In this document: positions 6,238-13,818 of the stretch, in pieces
Layout: each line of letters starts with the position of its first letter
How positions within the stretch are numbered: the first letter of the stretch is position 1
NCBI GenBank assembly: GCA_001780825.1
Contig: MFIX01000255.1
Span: 1-14,873 of the forward strand
Direction of reading: 5' to 3'
DNA: 14,873 nt
Source of the DNA: Candidatus Glassbacteria bacterium RIFCSPLOWO2_12_FULL_58_11
Lineage (GTDB): Bacteria > Gemmatimonadota > Glassbacteria > GWA2-58-10
Notes under the pieces: model-generated
The model's input: the letters and a program-made list of their open reading frames with translations, nothing else
What the model was told of the DNA's origin: nothing
Databases searched by the model: none
Program-made: the position numbers and the translations under genes

Positions 6238-7710
6238 TTGGCGCCAAAAATCAACAAGGCCGCGGTACGGGTCCTTTTCGTGGAAGACGAGACCAGCCAG
6301 CGCGAGGTGATCGGCGATATCCTCTCCGATGAGGGCTACCTCGTGGACCTGGCCGCGGATGGGACCGAGGCTCTCGCCCTGCTCGACAAAAACCGCTATC
6401 AGGCGGTGGTGACCGACCTTAAGATGCCCGGGGCGGATGGGCTGGAGGTGCTCAACCGGGCCAAGGAACTAGATGAGAATACAGTGGTGGTGCTCCTTAC
6501 CGCTTATGGAACTATAGCAACCGCGGTCCGGGCGATGAAAGACGGGGCGACCGATTACCTGAACAAGCCGCTGGACAAGGATGAGCTGATGATCGTCCTG
6601 GAAAAAGCGCTCAACAACAGCCGGCTGGTCCAGGAAAATATCGCCCTGCACGCCGAGCTGGAGAGCCGCTACCATTTCGACAAAATAATCGGCGCCTCCC
6701 CGGCGATGAACGCGATCTACCACCTGATCGGCAAGGTGCTGAACAACGATTCCACGGTCCTGATCCGGGGGGACAGCGGCACGGGCAAGGAGCTGGTAGC
6801 CCGGGCAATCCATTTCAACGGGGCCCGGCGGAAAGGACCTTTCGTGGCGGTTAACTGCGGAGCGATCCCGGAAAACCTGATCGAAAGCGAGCTGTTCGGC
6901 CACGAAAAGGGCGCATTCTCCGGGGCCACGGGGCGGCGTCTCGGCAAGTTCGAGGCCGCGGATGGGGGCACCCTGTTCCTTGATGAAATCTCCACCCTGC
7001 AGTACGACCTGCAGTCCAAGTTCCTGCGTGTCCTTCAGGAGCGGGAGTTCCAGCGTGTCGGCGGCGACCAGCTGATCAAGGTCGATGTGCGCATTATCAC
7101 GGCCACCAACCAGGACCTGCGCCGTCTTAGCGCCGCGGGCAAGTTCCGCGATGACCTTTTCCACCGTCTCAACGTGGTTAATATCTCCCTGCCGCCGCTG
7201 CGCGAGCGCAAAAGCGATATCCCGCTGCTGGTCAAATCGTTCCTCGAAAAGTACGGCAAGAAATACGAGCGTGAGGGTATCACGATGAGCCTGGAGGCGG
7301 TCGAGGCGCTCGCGGATTACGATTGGCCGGGTAATGTGCGGGAGCTGGAAAACCTGGTGGAGCAGCTGGTGGTTCTCAGCGAAAAGCCGAAAATCGAGCC
7401 TTCGGACCTGCCCTCCTATATCTTCGAGAATGCATTTTTCGAGGATGGGGGGGAGCATGAAAGGGCTGAATCCGGGGAGAGCGCCTGGTCCGCCTCAGCG
7501 GAGGTCCGGGAGGCCGGCAACAGCGGGTTCAGGCTGCCCTCGGGCGGGATAAATTTCTCCAATGTGGAGGAGTCGCTGATCCGCCAGGCGCTCCAGCAGT
7601 CGGGGAGCCGGATGGTCGGAGCGGCCAAGCTACTGGGGATCAGCTACAAGACCCTGCAATACCGGATCAAGAAATACCGCATCGATCTGGAAAAGCTGAA
7701 GACGCCCTGA
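6238..7710 (+). CDS. NtrC-family sigma54-dependent response regulator
   Basis: A 490-residue transcription activator. The receiver domain (about 10-125) has the acidic pocket Glu16-Asp17, phospho-acceptor Asp60 in VVTDLKMPG, Thr88 and Lys110. The AAA+ domain (about 150-385) has Walker A GDSGTGKE (178-185), the sigma54-contact loop GAFSGA (225-230), Walker B GGTLFLDE (243-250) and WPGNVRELENL (353-363). A Ser/Glu/Gly-rich linker follows, then a Fis-type helix-turn-helix (about 452-490) with GAAKLLGISYKTLQYRIKKY. The sigma54 loop carries Ser where Thr is standard (GAFTGA). The start is TTG at 6238, with TGAGG of the kinase stop region as ribosome site. The pair forms one unit with the kinase. 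The best visible target is the sigma54 promoter before htrA. Confidence 0.95.
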   Translation: MAPKINKAAVRVLFVEDETSQREVIGDILSDEGYLVDLAADGTEALALLDKNRYQAVVTDLKMPGADGLEVLNRAKELDENTVVVLLTAYGTIATAVRAMKDGATDYLNKPLDKDELMIVLEKALNNSRLVQENIALHAELESRYHFDKIIGASPAMNAIYHLIGKVLNNDSTVLIRGDSGTGKELVARAIHFNGARRKGPFVAVNCGAIPENLIESELFGHEKGAFSGATGRRLGKFEAADGGTLFLDEISTLQYDLQSKFLRVLQEREFQRVGGDQLIKVDVRIITATNQDLRRLSAAGKFRDDLFHRLNVVNISLPPLRERKSDIPLLVKSFLEKYGKKYEREGITMSLEAVEALADYDWPGNVRELENLVEQLVVLSEKPKIEPSDLPSYIFENAFFEDGGEHERAESGESAWSASAEVREAGNSGFRLPSGGINFSNVEESLIRQALQQSGSRMVGAAKLLGISYKTLQYRIKKYRIDLEKLKTP

Positions 7711-7777
7711 GGACAGGGTGCGCACGGCGGCCCGATGATCCCCAGGAGCTCCCGCTGCTTAGAGCGTATCGGGAATC

Positions 7778-7799
7778 ACCCCTTCGACCGGGGTATTTT
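7778..7799 (+). terminator. Weak candidate terminator after the regulator gene
   Basis: ACCCC (7778-7782), a 7-base loop, GGGGT (7790-7794), then ATTTT. The stem is only 5 bp and lies 68 bases after the stop, so this is tentative. Confidence 0.3.
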
Positions 7800-7884
7800 C
7801 ATTAATGGAAAGCGCCCCGGCTAATTCTTCCGCCTGCCCTTGATCCCAAAATATCGGCGAACTTATTCAAAAACACACTATAGA

Positions 7885-7935
7885 AAATCATATTATGCTT
7901 TCAAGCCCATTTCGCATAATATAATAAATCATATT
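7885..7935. repeat. AT-rich inverted and direct repeats between converging genes
   Basis: ATATTATGC (7890-7898) and GCATAATAT (7914-7922) form a perfect 9-bp inverted repeat with a 15-base loop. The ten bases AAATCATATT occur twice (7885-7894 and 7926-7935). The region is far more AT-rich than its surroundings. It may help end transcription from both sides; nothing coding is seen. Confidence 0.5.
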
Positions 7936-7990
7936 TCACTTTCGCTCCCGAATATCTCAAAATATCGCTCGAATAAAAACAGGCCGCCGC

Positions 7991-9283
7991 TCACCCCTTT
8001 TCCGGCCCGCTGATCCCCCAGTAGTATTTCTGCAGGCAGCGCTCCTCGTACTCCATTAATCCCAGGGTCTCGGTGCAGTTAGCCACCGAGGCGTACATGG
8101 CGTCCGCAAATTCCTGTACCCTGCGGTTCGATTTCTCGAGCTTTTCCTGCGCGATGAATTCGGCCACCAGGGCCGCGGCCTTGCGCTCATCGGCCACCTG
8201 GTACATCCGCGTGAAATCGCGGACCGGAGTAAGCGCTTTTATCAGGGCGTGGCCCGAAGGTTTATTTACCTGATCGAAAAGACTCCTGTCGTATTTCCCG
8301 GGATCGGCGAAACGGCTCTCCGGGGTGTCGATAAAGGCCTCGCTGACTCCCCGGCTGTCCAGGCTCCGGCAGGTATGCGCCAGCAGGTTGGCGGCTGGTT
8401 TTTCACTGTCCGCGGAAAAGGGGCCGACAAAGAAGCGCAGCCTGCCGGGCCGGGCTAACAGATAGCCCTCGATATCGCCGTTGTCATTGCGCGAAAGATA
8501 GGCCTCCTCGCGGCTGTCGCGCCAGAGTTCGCGCAGGACATTACCGCGCTCCAGCCAGCGGGCGGCATCGTAGCGCACCAGCTCCTCCAGGTCGCTTTCC
8601 TCAACCCTGGAGATGTGACTGCCATCGTATTTTACTTCGCGGAACTGGGCAGTGGGAAAGAAGCAGCGCCAGATCCGGTAGCTGCCCACATAGCCCACCG
8701 CCCCGTACACCGTGTTGCCCATCGGCGTGGCATCCAGCCCGTTGATGATCTTTCCCTGCGACAGCGCATAGCGCACGCAATGCTGCATCATGGCATTCGC
8801 CACCCCCTGCCTGCGCAGCTCCGGATGCACCAGGATCATCCCGATCCAGGTGTGGCGGGCCCCCAGGGGCGCCACTGACGCTGTCGCCACAGGGATGTCA
8901 TAGTCCGGGCCGGTAAAATGAGCCACGAAATTGCCTTGGGGATCGAGGGCCACAATGCGCTCCAGGTCGCGCTCGACCTGGTTCCAGCCGGCGCGCATGG
9001 TCAATAGCAGCATCGAGTCCAGGTTATCACCGATCGGGTCCATGTGGAAGGAATCCAGATTGACCGCTTTTCTCTCCGGCAGCGCTATCCGCAGGCTCTC
9101 CGGCACCGAGATTTTGAACTTCTTTCCGCTGCGGGAGATGATCTCCTCCTCGCGCTCAGTCTGAAAGCCATCCGCGCGGGGGTTGTCGAAACGGAATACG
9201 CCGTAGAGGTGGTCGAGATAGCTGTCCCGGCCCAATTGGATCGAATCGGCCTCGCGGGGATCGCCTTTTTTGATCAGTTTCAA
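7991..9283 (-). CDS. GNAT-family N-acetyltransferase, two-part (YitH-like arrangement)
   Basis: Predicted cytoplasmic acetyl-CoA-dependent acetyltransferase of 430 residues; the substrate is not deducible. The GNAT core lies at about 60-215: VHPELRRQGVANAMMQHC (152-169) is motif A, with the R/QxxGxA pyrophosphate loop at RRQGVA (157-162), and a later YGAVGYVGSYRIWRC is the usual motif B region of such proteins. The C-terminal half (about 225-430) looks like a second, degenerate acetyltransferase-type domain (LERGNVLRELWRDSREEAYL, DIEGYLLARPGRLRFFVGPFSAD). This resembles the two-domain arrangement of YitH-type proteins, but I cannot confirm the family without a search. The start is TTG at 9283 with GGAG 8 bases upstream. 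It follows the sixA-like gene on the same strand, separated by 181 bases that contain a 28-bp palindrome. Confidence 0.8.
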   Translation of the reverse strand: MKLIKKGDPREADSIQLGRDSYLDHLYGVFRFDNPRADGFQTEREEEIISRSGKKFKISVPESLRIALPERKAVNLDSFHMDPIGDNLDSMLLLTMRAGWNQVERDLERIVALDPQGNFVAHFTGPDYDIPVATASVAPLGARHTWIGMILVHPELRRQGVANAMMQHCVRYALSQGKIINGLDATPMGNTVYGAVGYVGSYRIWRCFFPTAQFREVKYDGSHISRVEESDLEELVRYDAARWLERGNVLRELWRDSREEAYLSRNDNGDIEGYLLARPGRLRFFVGPFSADSEKPAANLLAHTCRSLDSRGVSEAFIDTPESRFADPGKYDRSLFDQVNKPSGHALIKALTPVRDFTRMYQVADERKAAALVAEFIAQEKLEKSNRRVQEFADAMYASVANCTETLGLMEYEERCLQKYYWGISGPEKG

Positions 9284-9301
9284 TTCGTTGCTCCAAATTT
9301 G

Positions 9302-9329
9302 AGTTTATCATTGCAGAAAGCAGGTTCAA
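9302..9329 (-). promoter_or_regulatory. Possible promoter of the acetyltransferase gene
   Basis: On the minus strand TTGAAC (9324-9329), 16 bp, TAAACT (9302-9307). Both hexamers match four of six consensus bases. The leader would be very short. This is weak. Confidence 0.25.
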
Positions 9330-9389
9330 AAATATAAGAAATCCGGTTTAAGGGAAAGGCGCAATAATTGAAATCTATCCTAAAACAAT

Positions 9390-9417
9390 GTAGGGGCGGT
9401 TCGCGAACCGCCCCTAC
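9390..9417. repeat. Perfect 28-bp palindrome (GTAGGGGCGG-type repeat)
   Basis: The two 14-base halves (9390-9403 and 9404-9417) are exact reverse complements, starting GTAGGGGCGGTT and ending in CCGCCCCTAC, with no spacer. Pairing stops at both edges. Palindromes of the GTAGGGGCG type are scattered through many environmental bacterial genomes, so this is probably one copy of a dispersed repeat. On the minus strand it is followed by ATTGTTTTA, so it could also help end sixA transcription. Confidence 0.8.
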
Positions 9418-9464
9418 GAAACGACGTCCCTAATTATTATCTTATTTGACAGCGATACCGGACC

Positions 9465-9926
9465 TTAATAGATCATGCTCGGCCCGAGCTGGCGGAAAAT
9501 CTGCCAGCGGTCGCCGATCCGCTCTACTCCCACCAGGCTGCCGCATTCGAATGTGGGCCATTCCTCTCTCTCCGCCGGCCCGACCAGCGCGCTCAGGATT
9601 CTGTCCAGCAGGGGCAGGTGGCTCACCAGCATCAGGTCGCTCTCCGCGGCCGAGATAAGCTCCAGTGCCTCCGCGGGCTCATCATTCGGCTTCAGTCCGC
9701 CGACCGCCCGGACTCCCTCCGCGGGCTGCAGGGCATCTCCGATCAGGACCGCCGTCTCCTCGGCGCGCAGCTTGCCGCTGTGAAAGATACAGCCCAGACT
9801 GAGATTCATGTTCTGCAGGGTCCGCGCCACATGGCTGATCTCGGTACGGCCCTCCTCAGAGAGCGGCTGTGAGCGGTCCAGCTCCGGCGGCAGGGCCTTG
9901 CCGTGACGCACCAGGTAAACTTTCAC
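9465..9926 (-). CDS. sixA: SixA-type phosphohistidine phosphatase
   Basis: A 153-residue histidine phosphatase, the usual length for SixA, acting on phosphohistidine in phosphorelay or PTS-type proteins. The N-terminal catalytic motif VRHGKA (residues 6-11) contains Arg7 and His8. The second arginine is Arg54 in LRAEETA, and the second histidine is His103 in LVSHLPLLDRIL, followed by a SALVG segment. There is no signal peptide, so it is cytoplasmic. The start is GTG at 9926 behind a strong GGAGG ribosome site. A clear promoter lies upstream. No PTS gene is visible nearby, so the partner is unknown; the kinase and regulator at 4698-7710 lack an HPt domain and are not obvious substrates. Confidence 0.9.
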   Translation of the reverse strand: MKVYLVRHGKALPPELDRSQPLSEEGRTEISHVARTLQNMNLSLGCIFHSGKLRAEETAVLIGDALQPAEGVRAVGGLKPNDEPAEALELISAAESDLMLVSHLPLLDRILSALVGPAEREEWPTFECGSLVGVERIGDRWQIFRQLGPSMIY

Positions 9927-9970
9927 CGCTTTCCTCCTCCGGCTGCGGTAATTTTCTCATTCGGAGCCTT

Positions 9971-9999
9971 ATTATGCGGATACGGATCAGCCCTGTCAA
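9971..9999 (-). promoter_or_regulatory. Sigma70-type promoter of sixA
   Basis: On the minus strand a perfect TTGACA (9994-9999), exactly 17 bp, then CATAAT (9971-9976). Transcription would start near 9964, with a leader of about 38 bases to the GTG. Eleven of twelve hexamer bases match consensus. Confidence 0.7.
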
Positions 10000-10008
10000 T
10001 ATTATAAT

Positions 10009-10036
10009 CAGAAGTCAGGAGACAGAAGGCAGGAGT
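10009..10036. repeat. Purine-rich tandem 14-bp repeat
   Basis: CAGAAGTCAGGAGA (10009-10022) is followed directly by CAGAAGGCAGGAGT (10023-10036), 12 of 14 identical, and then by a decayed third unit beginning CAGAA. It lies between the divergent sixA and first lipoprotein genes. Confidence 0.6.
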
Positions 10037-10082
10037 CAGAATGAATCTGAATAGATTGCCAGCCTTTCACCATCATCGCGCC

Positions 10083-10110
10083 TTGCCAAATGCGGCGCTC
10101 CTGATAATAT
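10083..10110 (+). promoter_or_regulatory. Candidate promoter of the lipoprotein cluster
   Basis: TTGCCA (10083-10088), 16 bp, TAATAT (10105-10110). It lies about 50 bases upstream of the first lipoprotein ATG, and a palindrome sits just downstream at the expected start point. Confidence 0.4.
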
Positions 10111-10115
10111 TGCTG

Positions 10116-10129
10116 TTCCAAGCTTGGAA
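10116..10129. promoter_or_regulatory. 14-bp palindrome, possible operator
   Basis: TTCCAAGCTTGGAA is a perfect palindrome placed 5 bases after the candidate -10 and 31 bases before the first lipoprotein ATG. The position suits a repressor site, but no regulator gene is adjacent. Confidence 0.4.
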
Positions 10130-10160
10130 AACATTCCACCAGTTCCCTCCGGAGGTCATT

Positions 10161-11897
10161 ATGCTTAAGATTCTGCTGGTCCTTACCGGATTGATTCTGC
10201 TGGCCCTGGGCTGCGCGCCGAAAAGCGGGGAGAAAACCGTGAAACCCGTAAGTTTGGAGGCCTGGAGCGCTCCGATTGAGGTGCGGACCTACCGCGGAGC
10301 GTTCAGCCGCAACCCGGAAAACAGAAATATCGTCCTTGCCGGGCTGGCCGGAGAGACCCTTTCGGCCCAGGTGGTGGCTGTCTCGACCGCGGACATCCGG
10401 GCGCTCAAAGGCAGTCTTTCCGAGCTGGCCGGGCCGGATGGCGCGGCTATCCCGGCCTCGACCGGCTTGGTACGCTACGGCGGGTTCGTGCCGGTGGATG
10501 AGACGATGGAGCTGACCGCGGACCCGCTGCTCGAGGCGGCCTCGATCGATGTTCCGGCGAACCTGGCCCAGCCGGTCTGGCTGACCCTGAAGGTGCCCCG
10601 CGAGGCAAAACCGGGGGATTACAGCGGCAAGCTCGAGCTTTCCAGCGCCTCGGGCCAGAGCGCCTCTTTCGAGGTCAGCCTAAAGGTGCTGCCCATTGCG
10701 CTGCCGGAGCCCCCGGACTGGAGCTTCTACCTAAATATCTGGCAGGACCCCAGCGGGGTGGCCCGGGCGCACAAGGTAAAGGTCTGGAGCGAGGAGCACT
10801 GGAAGCTGCTGGAGGATTATGCGAAAAATTTCGGCGAGCACGGCATGAAGTCGATCATGACCAGTATTGTTTACGATCCCTGGAAAAGCCAGAGCGGTTA
10901 TCCTTTCGACACGATGGTCGAATGGAAGTACCCCGGCGAGTTCAAAGCCGGAGGCGCCGGCAAGTTCGAGTGGGATTTTAAGGTGTTCGACCGCTATGTG
11001 GCCCTGATGATCGCCGCCGGGGTGAAAGACAAGATCGACATGTACGCCCTGGTGATGGGTCCCGGCGGCACCACGGATGCCAATATCCGCTACCTCGACA
11101 CCGCCGGCGGAAACTACCGGACCGCGGAGATGAAAGCCGGCGAACCGCTCTGGCGCGAGACCTGGACCGCTTTCCTGCCCGCGCTGCGGACACATTTGAA
11201 GGAAAAGGGCTGGTTCGAGATCGCCGCCCTGGGTTTCGATGAAAAGCCGGAAAAAATCATGCGCCTGATTTTCGATTTCATGATCCAGACCGCCCCGGAT
11301 TTCAAGCTGGCGGCCTCCGGCGGCTACCCGGGCGACAAGCGCAAGTGGAGCGAGGAGGTGGTAATCCATATCGACGACCTGGTCAACCCGGAGCGCTGGG
11401 CCGCGGTAGAGCCGCTGGTGAAAAGCATGCACGCGGACAAGCAGCGCCGGATCACCTGGTACACCGCCTGCATGCCGCATTTCCCCAACACTTTTTTGTT
11501 TTCACCGCTGCGCGAGTCCCGCCTTATCGGCTGGCTGACCTGGAAGCACGGGTTCGACGGGTATACGCGCTGGGCGGTGAACGCTTTCCCCGAAAATGTC
11601 TGGCTCCAGCCGCGCTTCAAATGGCCCACCGGCGACATGTTCTTTGTCTATCCGGGACCCAATGGGCCGCTGGACAGCATGCGCTGGGAGCTGCTGCGCC
11701 AGGGCATCCAGGACTATGAGGTACTGCGGATGGCCTGGGAAAGGGCGGAAAAAGCGAACCGGCAGGACCTGCTGGAAAAACTTCAGACCGCGGTGCGCCG
11801 GGCCTCGGTTATCGATGCCTGCCGCTGGATCCCCTATATCGAGGAGGCCCGGGCGACAGTCAATGAGGTCTTGCTGGAGCTCGGCAGCCAGGGTTGA
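10161..11897 (+). CDS. GH123/DUF4091-type lipoprotein, first of three tandem paralogues
   Basis: A 578-residue predicted lipoprotein and glycoside-hydrolase-like enzyme. The signal ends in the lipobox LALGC, with Cys18 as lipid anchor and no Asp at +2, which would suit the outer membrane. Residues about 35-190 form an N-terminal beta domain, including PVDETMELTADPLLEA and QPVWLTLKVP. The TIM-barrel-like region follows: WQDPSGVARAHKVKVWSEEHW, LVMGPGGTTDANIRYLDTAG, and GFDEKPEKIM with the Asp360-Glu361 pair expected to be catalytic in GH123 (substrate-assisted retaining N-acetylgalactosaminidases). The C-terminus has FDGYTRWAVNAFPENVW and GPLDSMRWELLRQGIQDYE, hallmarks of the family. The ATG at 10161 follows GGAGGT at 10151-10156; an in-frame ATG at 10041 would bury the lipoprotein signal and is rejected. 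The true substrate is unknown. Confidence 0.85.
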   Translation: MLKILLVLTGLILLALGCAPKSGEKTVKPVSLEAWSAPIEVRTYRGAFSRNPENRNIVLAGLAGETLSAQVVAVSTADIRALKGSLSELAGPDGAAIPASTGLVRYGGFVPVDETMELTADPLLEAASIDVPANLAQPVWLTLKVPREAKPGDYSGKLELSSASGQSASFEVSLKVLPIALPEPPDWSFYLNIWQDPSGVARAHKVKVWSEEHWKLLEDYAKNFGEHGMKSIMTSIVYDPWKSQSGYPFDTMVEWKYPGEFKAGGAGKFEWDFKVFDRYVALMIAAGVKDKIDMYALVMGPGGTTDANIRYLDTAGGNYRTAEMKAGEPLWRETWTAFLPALRTHLKEKGWFEIAALGFDEKPEKIMRLIFDFMIQTAPDFKLAASGGYPGDKRKWSEEVVIHIDDLVNPERWAAVEPLVKSMHADKQRRITWYTACMPHFPNTFLFSPLRESRLIGWLTWKHGFDGYTRWAVNAFPENVWLQPRFKWPTGDMFFVYPGPNGPLDSMRWELLRQGIQDYEVLRMAWERAEKANRQDLLEKLQTAVRRASVIDACRWIPYIEEARATVNEVLLELGSQG

Positions 11898-12041
11898 GGA
11901 GGGTTCGGAGGGATTTTCATGTAAAAATTTTGAATGCGTCTCTTGTAGGGCTTCCGGAAATTTGTGAAACATCCAGGATAACGCCGGATCGATTACTTTC
12001 GAAAATATTTCAGCAGACATAATCTCTTGCGGAGGCGGCGA

Positions 12042-13775
12042 ATGAAAAAGACTGCCTTTTTGCTCCTGGCACTGCTTGTCCTCTCTTGCAGCCCCAAAGC
12101 GGGAGGAGAGGGCGCTGACGCCGGTAAGAAATTCAGCGCCTGGCCCGCGCCGGCCGAGGTGCGCACCTACCACGGAGCATTCAGCCGTAACCCTGAGCAG
12201 CGCTTGATAAAGCTGGAAGGCCTGGCCGGCGAGGTGCTCTCGGCGCAGGTGGTGGTTAAATGCAACCGGGACATCGAGGGCTTGAGCGGAAAGCTTTCCG
12301 ACCTGAGCGGCCCTTCGGGTGCGATCATCCCGGCTGCGGCGGCAAGGGTGCGCTATGCCGGGTTTATCCCGGTGGATGAGACAATGGAGCTGACCGCCGA
12401 TCCGCTTCTGGAAGAATCTTCAGTCGCGGTCTCCGCCAACCAGGCGCAGCCGGTCTGGCTGACCCTCAAAGTGCCGCGGGATGCCGCGGCCGGTGTCTAT
12501 GAAGGCAAATTCGAGGTGAGCGCAGCCTCCGGAGACCGGGCGGAATTCGAGCTGAGCCTGGAAGTGTTGCCCGCGGTGCTCCCGGAACCCTGGGACTTTA
12601 GCTTTTATCTCACCCTGTGGCAGGACCCCAGCGGAGTGGCGCGGGCGCACAAGGTGAAAGTCTGGAGCGAGGAGCACTGGAAGCTCCTCGAGCGCTATGC
12701 GGGAACTTTCGGCGCTCACGGCATGCATGCGATCACCACCAGTATCATCTACGACCCCTGGAAAAGTCAGTGCGGCTATCCCTTCGACAACATGGTCGAA
12801 TGGAAATTCCCAGGCGAGTACAAACCCGGCGCGGCGGACAAACTTACCTGGGATTTCACGGTGTTCGACCGCTACGTGCAGCTTATGCTGGATGCCGGGG
12901 TGCGCAAGACGATCCACTGTTTCGCCATGGTCATGGGGCCGGGCCGGACCACGGATGCCAATATCCGCTACCTGGATACCGCGGGCGGCGGCTACCGCAC
13001 CGCGGAGATGACCGCCGGTAGCCCGGAATGGAAAGAGGTCTGGAAAGCATTCCTGCCGGTGCTGCGCGCTCACCTGAAAGATAAGGGCTGGTTCGACAAA
13101 ACCGTGCTCGGTTTCGATGAGAAGCCGCAGAAAGTGATGCAAGAGGTGTTCGATTTTGTCATCGAGAACGCCCCGGATTTCAAGGTCTCGCTGGCCGGCG
13201 GGTTCCCGGGAGATGAGCGCAAATGGGGCGATGAGGTGATCCTGCACCTGGATGAGGTGACAAACGAGCACGAATGGGAACAATATGAGCCGCTGGTAAA
13301 GAGCATGCACGCCGACCCGAAGAGATTTATCAGCTTCTACACCGCCTGCGAGCCGTATTCGCCGAACAACGAGCTCTATTCCCCCTTGCGCGAATCGCGG
13401 CTCATGCCCTGGATCGCCTGCAAGTACGGGTTCGACGGCTATCTGCGCTGGTCGGTCAATGCCTTCCCGGAGAATGTCTGGAGCCAGCCGAATTACAACT
13501 GGCACTCCGGGGATATGTTTCTGGTCTATCCGGGCCAGGAGGGTCCGCTGGACGGCCTGCGCTTCGAGATGCTGCGCCAGGGCATCCAGGATTACGAGGC
13601 GATAAAAATTGCCCGGGAACTGGCCGAAAAGGCCGGCCGTCAGGACCTGCTGAAGAAGCTCGATGAGGCGGTCTGGCAGGGCGCGACTATCGATTCCTGC
13701 GAATGGATCCCCTATATCGAGGAGGCCCGCGCTCTAGTGAATGCGGTAATCCGCGAGCTGGGGCCGGGAGCCTGA
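12042..13775 (+). CDS. GH123/DUF4091-type lipoprotein, second paralogue
   Basis: A 577-residue close relative of the gene before it. The signal MKKTAFLLLALLVLSC has lipobox Cys16 followed by Ser, so outer-membrane anchoring is expected. The same layout is kept: beta domain with PVDETMELTADPLLEES, the block WQDPSGVARAHKVKVWSEEHW, MVMGPGRTTDANIRYLDTAG, GFDEKPQKVM with Asp359-Glu360, FDGYLRWSVNAFPENVW, and GPLDGLRFEMLRQGIQDYE. Differences from the first copy cluster in the barrel: IHCFAMVMGPGR for IDMYALVMGPGG, SLAGGFPGD for AASGGYPGD, and EPYSPNNELYSPL for MPHFPNTFLFSPL. These suggest a different ligand. The ATG at 12042 has GGAGG at 12031-12035; a TTG at 12027 would lie before that ribosome site and is rejected. 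The 144-base gap to the first gene shows no clear terminator or promoter. Confidence 0.85.
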   Translation: MKKTAFLLLALLVLSCSPKAGGEGADAGKKFSAWPAPAEVRTYHGAFSRNPEQRLIKLEGLAGEVLSAQVVVKCNRDIEGLSGKLSDLSGPSGAIIPAAAARVRYAGFIPVDETMELTADPLLEESSVAVSANQAQPVWLTLKVPRDAAAGVYEGKFEVSAASGDRAEFELSLEVLPAVLPEPWDFSFYLTLWQDPSGVARAHKVKVWSEEHWKLLERYAGTFGAHGMHAITTSIIYDPWKSQCGYPFDNMVEWKFPGEYKPGAADKLTWDFTVFDRYVQLMLDAGVRKTIHCFAMVMGPGRTTDANIRYLDTAGGGYRTAEMTAGSPEWKEVWKAFLPVLRAHLKDKGWFDKTVLGFDEKPQKVMQEVFDFVIENAPDFKVSLAGGFPGDERKWGDEVILHLDEVTNEHEWEQYEPLVKSMHADPKRFISFYTACEPYSPNNELYSPLRESRLMPWIACKYGFDGYLRWSVNAFPENVWSQPNYNWHSGDMFLVYPGQEGPLDGLRFEMLRQGIQDYEAIKIARELAEKAGRQDLLKKLDEAVWQGATIDSCEWIPYIEEARALVNAVIRELGPGA

Positions 13776-13818
13776 TATCTTAGCGTTGAATTTCCTCTAC
13801 CGTATGGAGGGCGGGTCA

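Noticed and set aside
10041..10160. Upstream ATG extending the first lipoprotein by 40 residues
   Set aside because: It would bury the lipobox signal. GGAGGT precedes the ATG at 10161, and the paralogues start at the equivalent point.
12420..13505. 361-codon minus-strand frame over the second lipoprotein
   Set aside because: Similar antisense frames occur over the other paralogues because the coding strands are homologous; this is a by-product of codon bias, not a gene.
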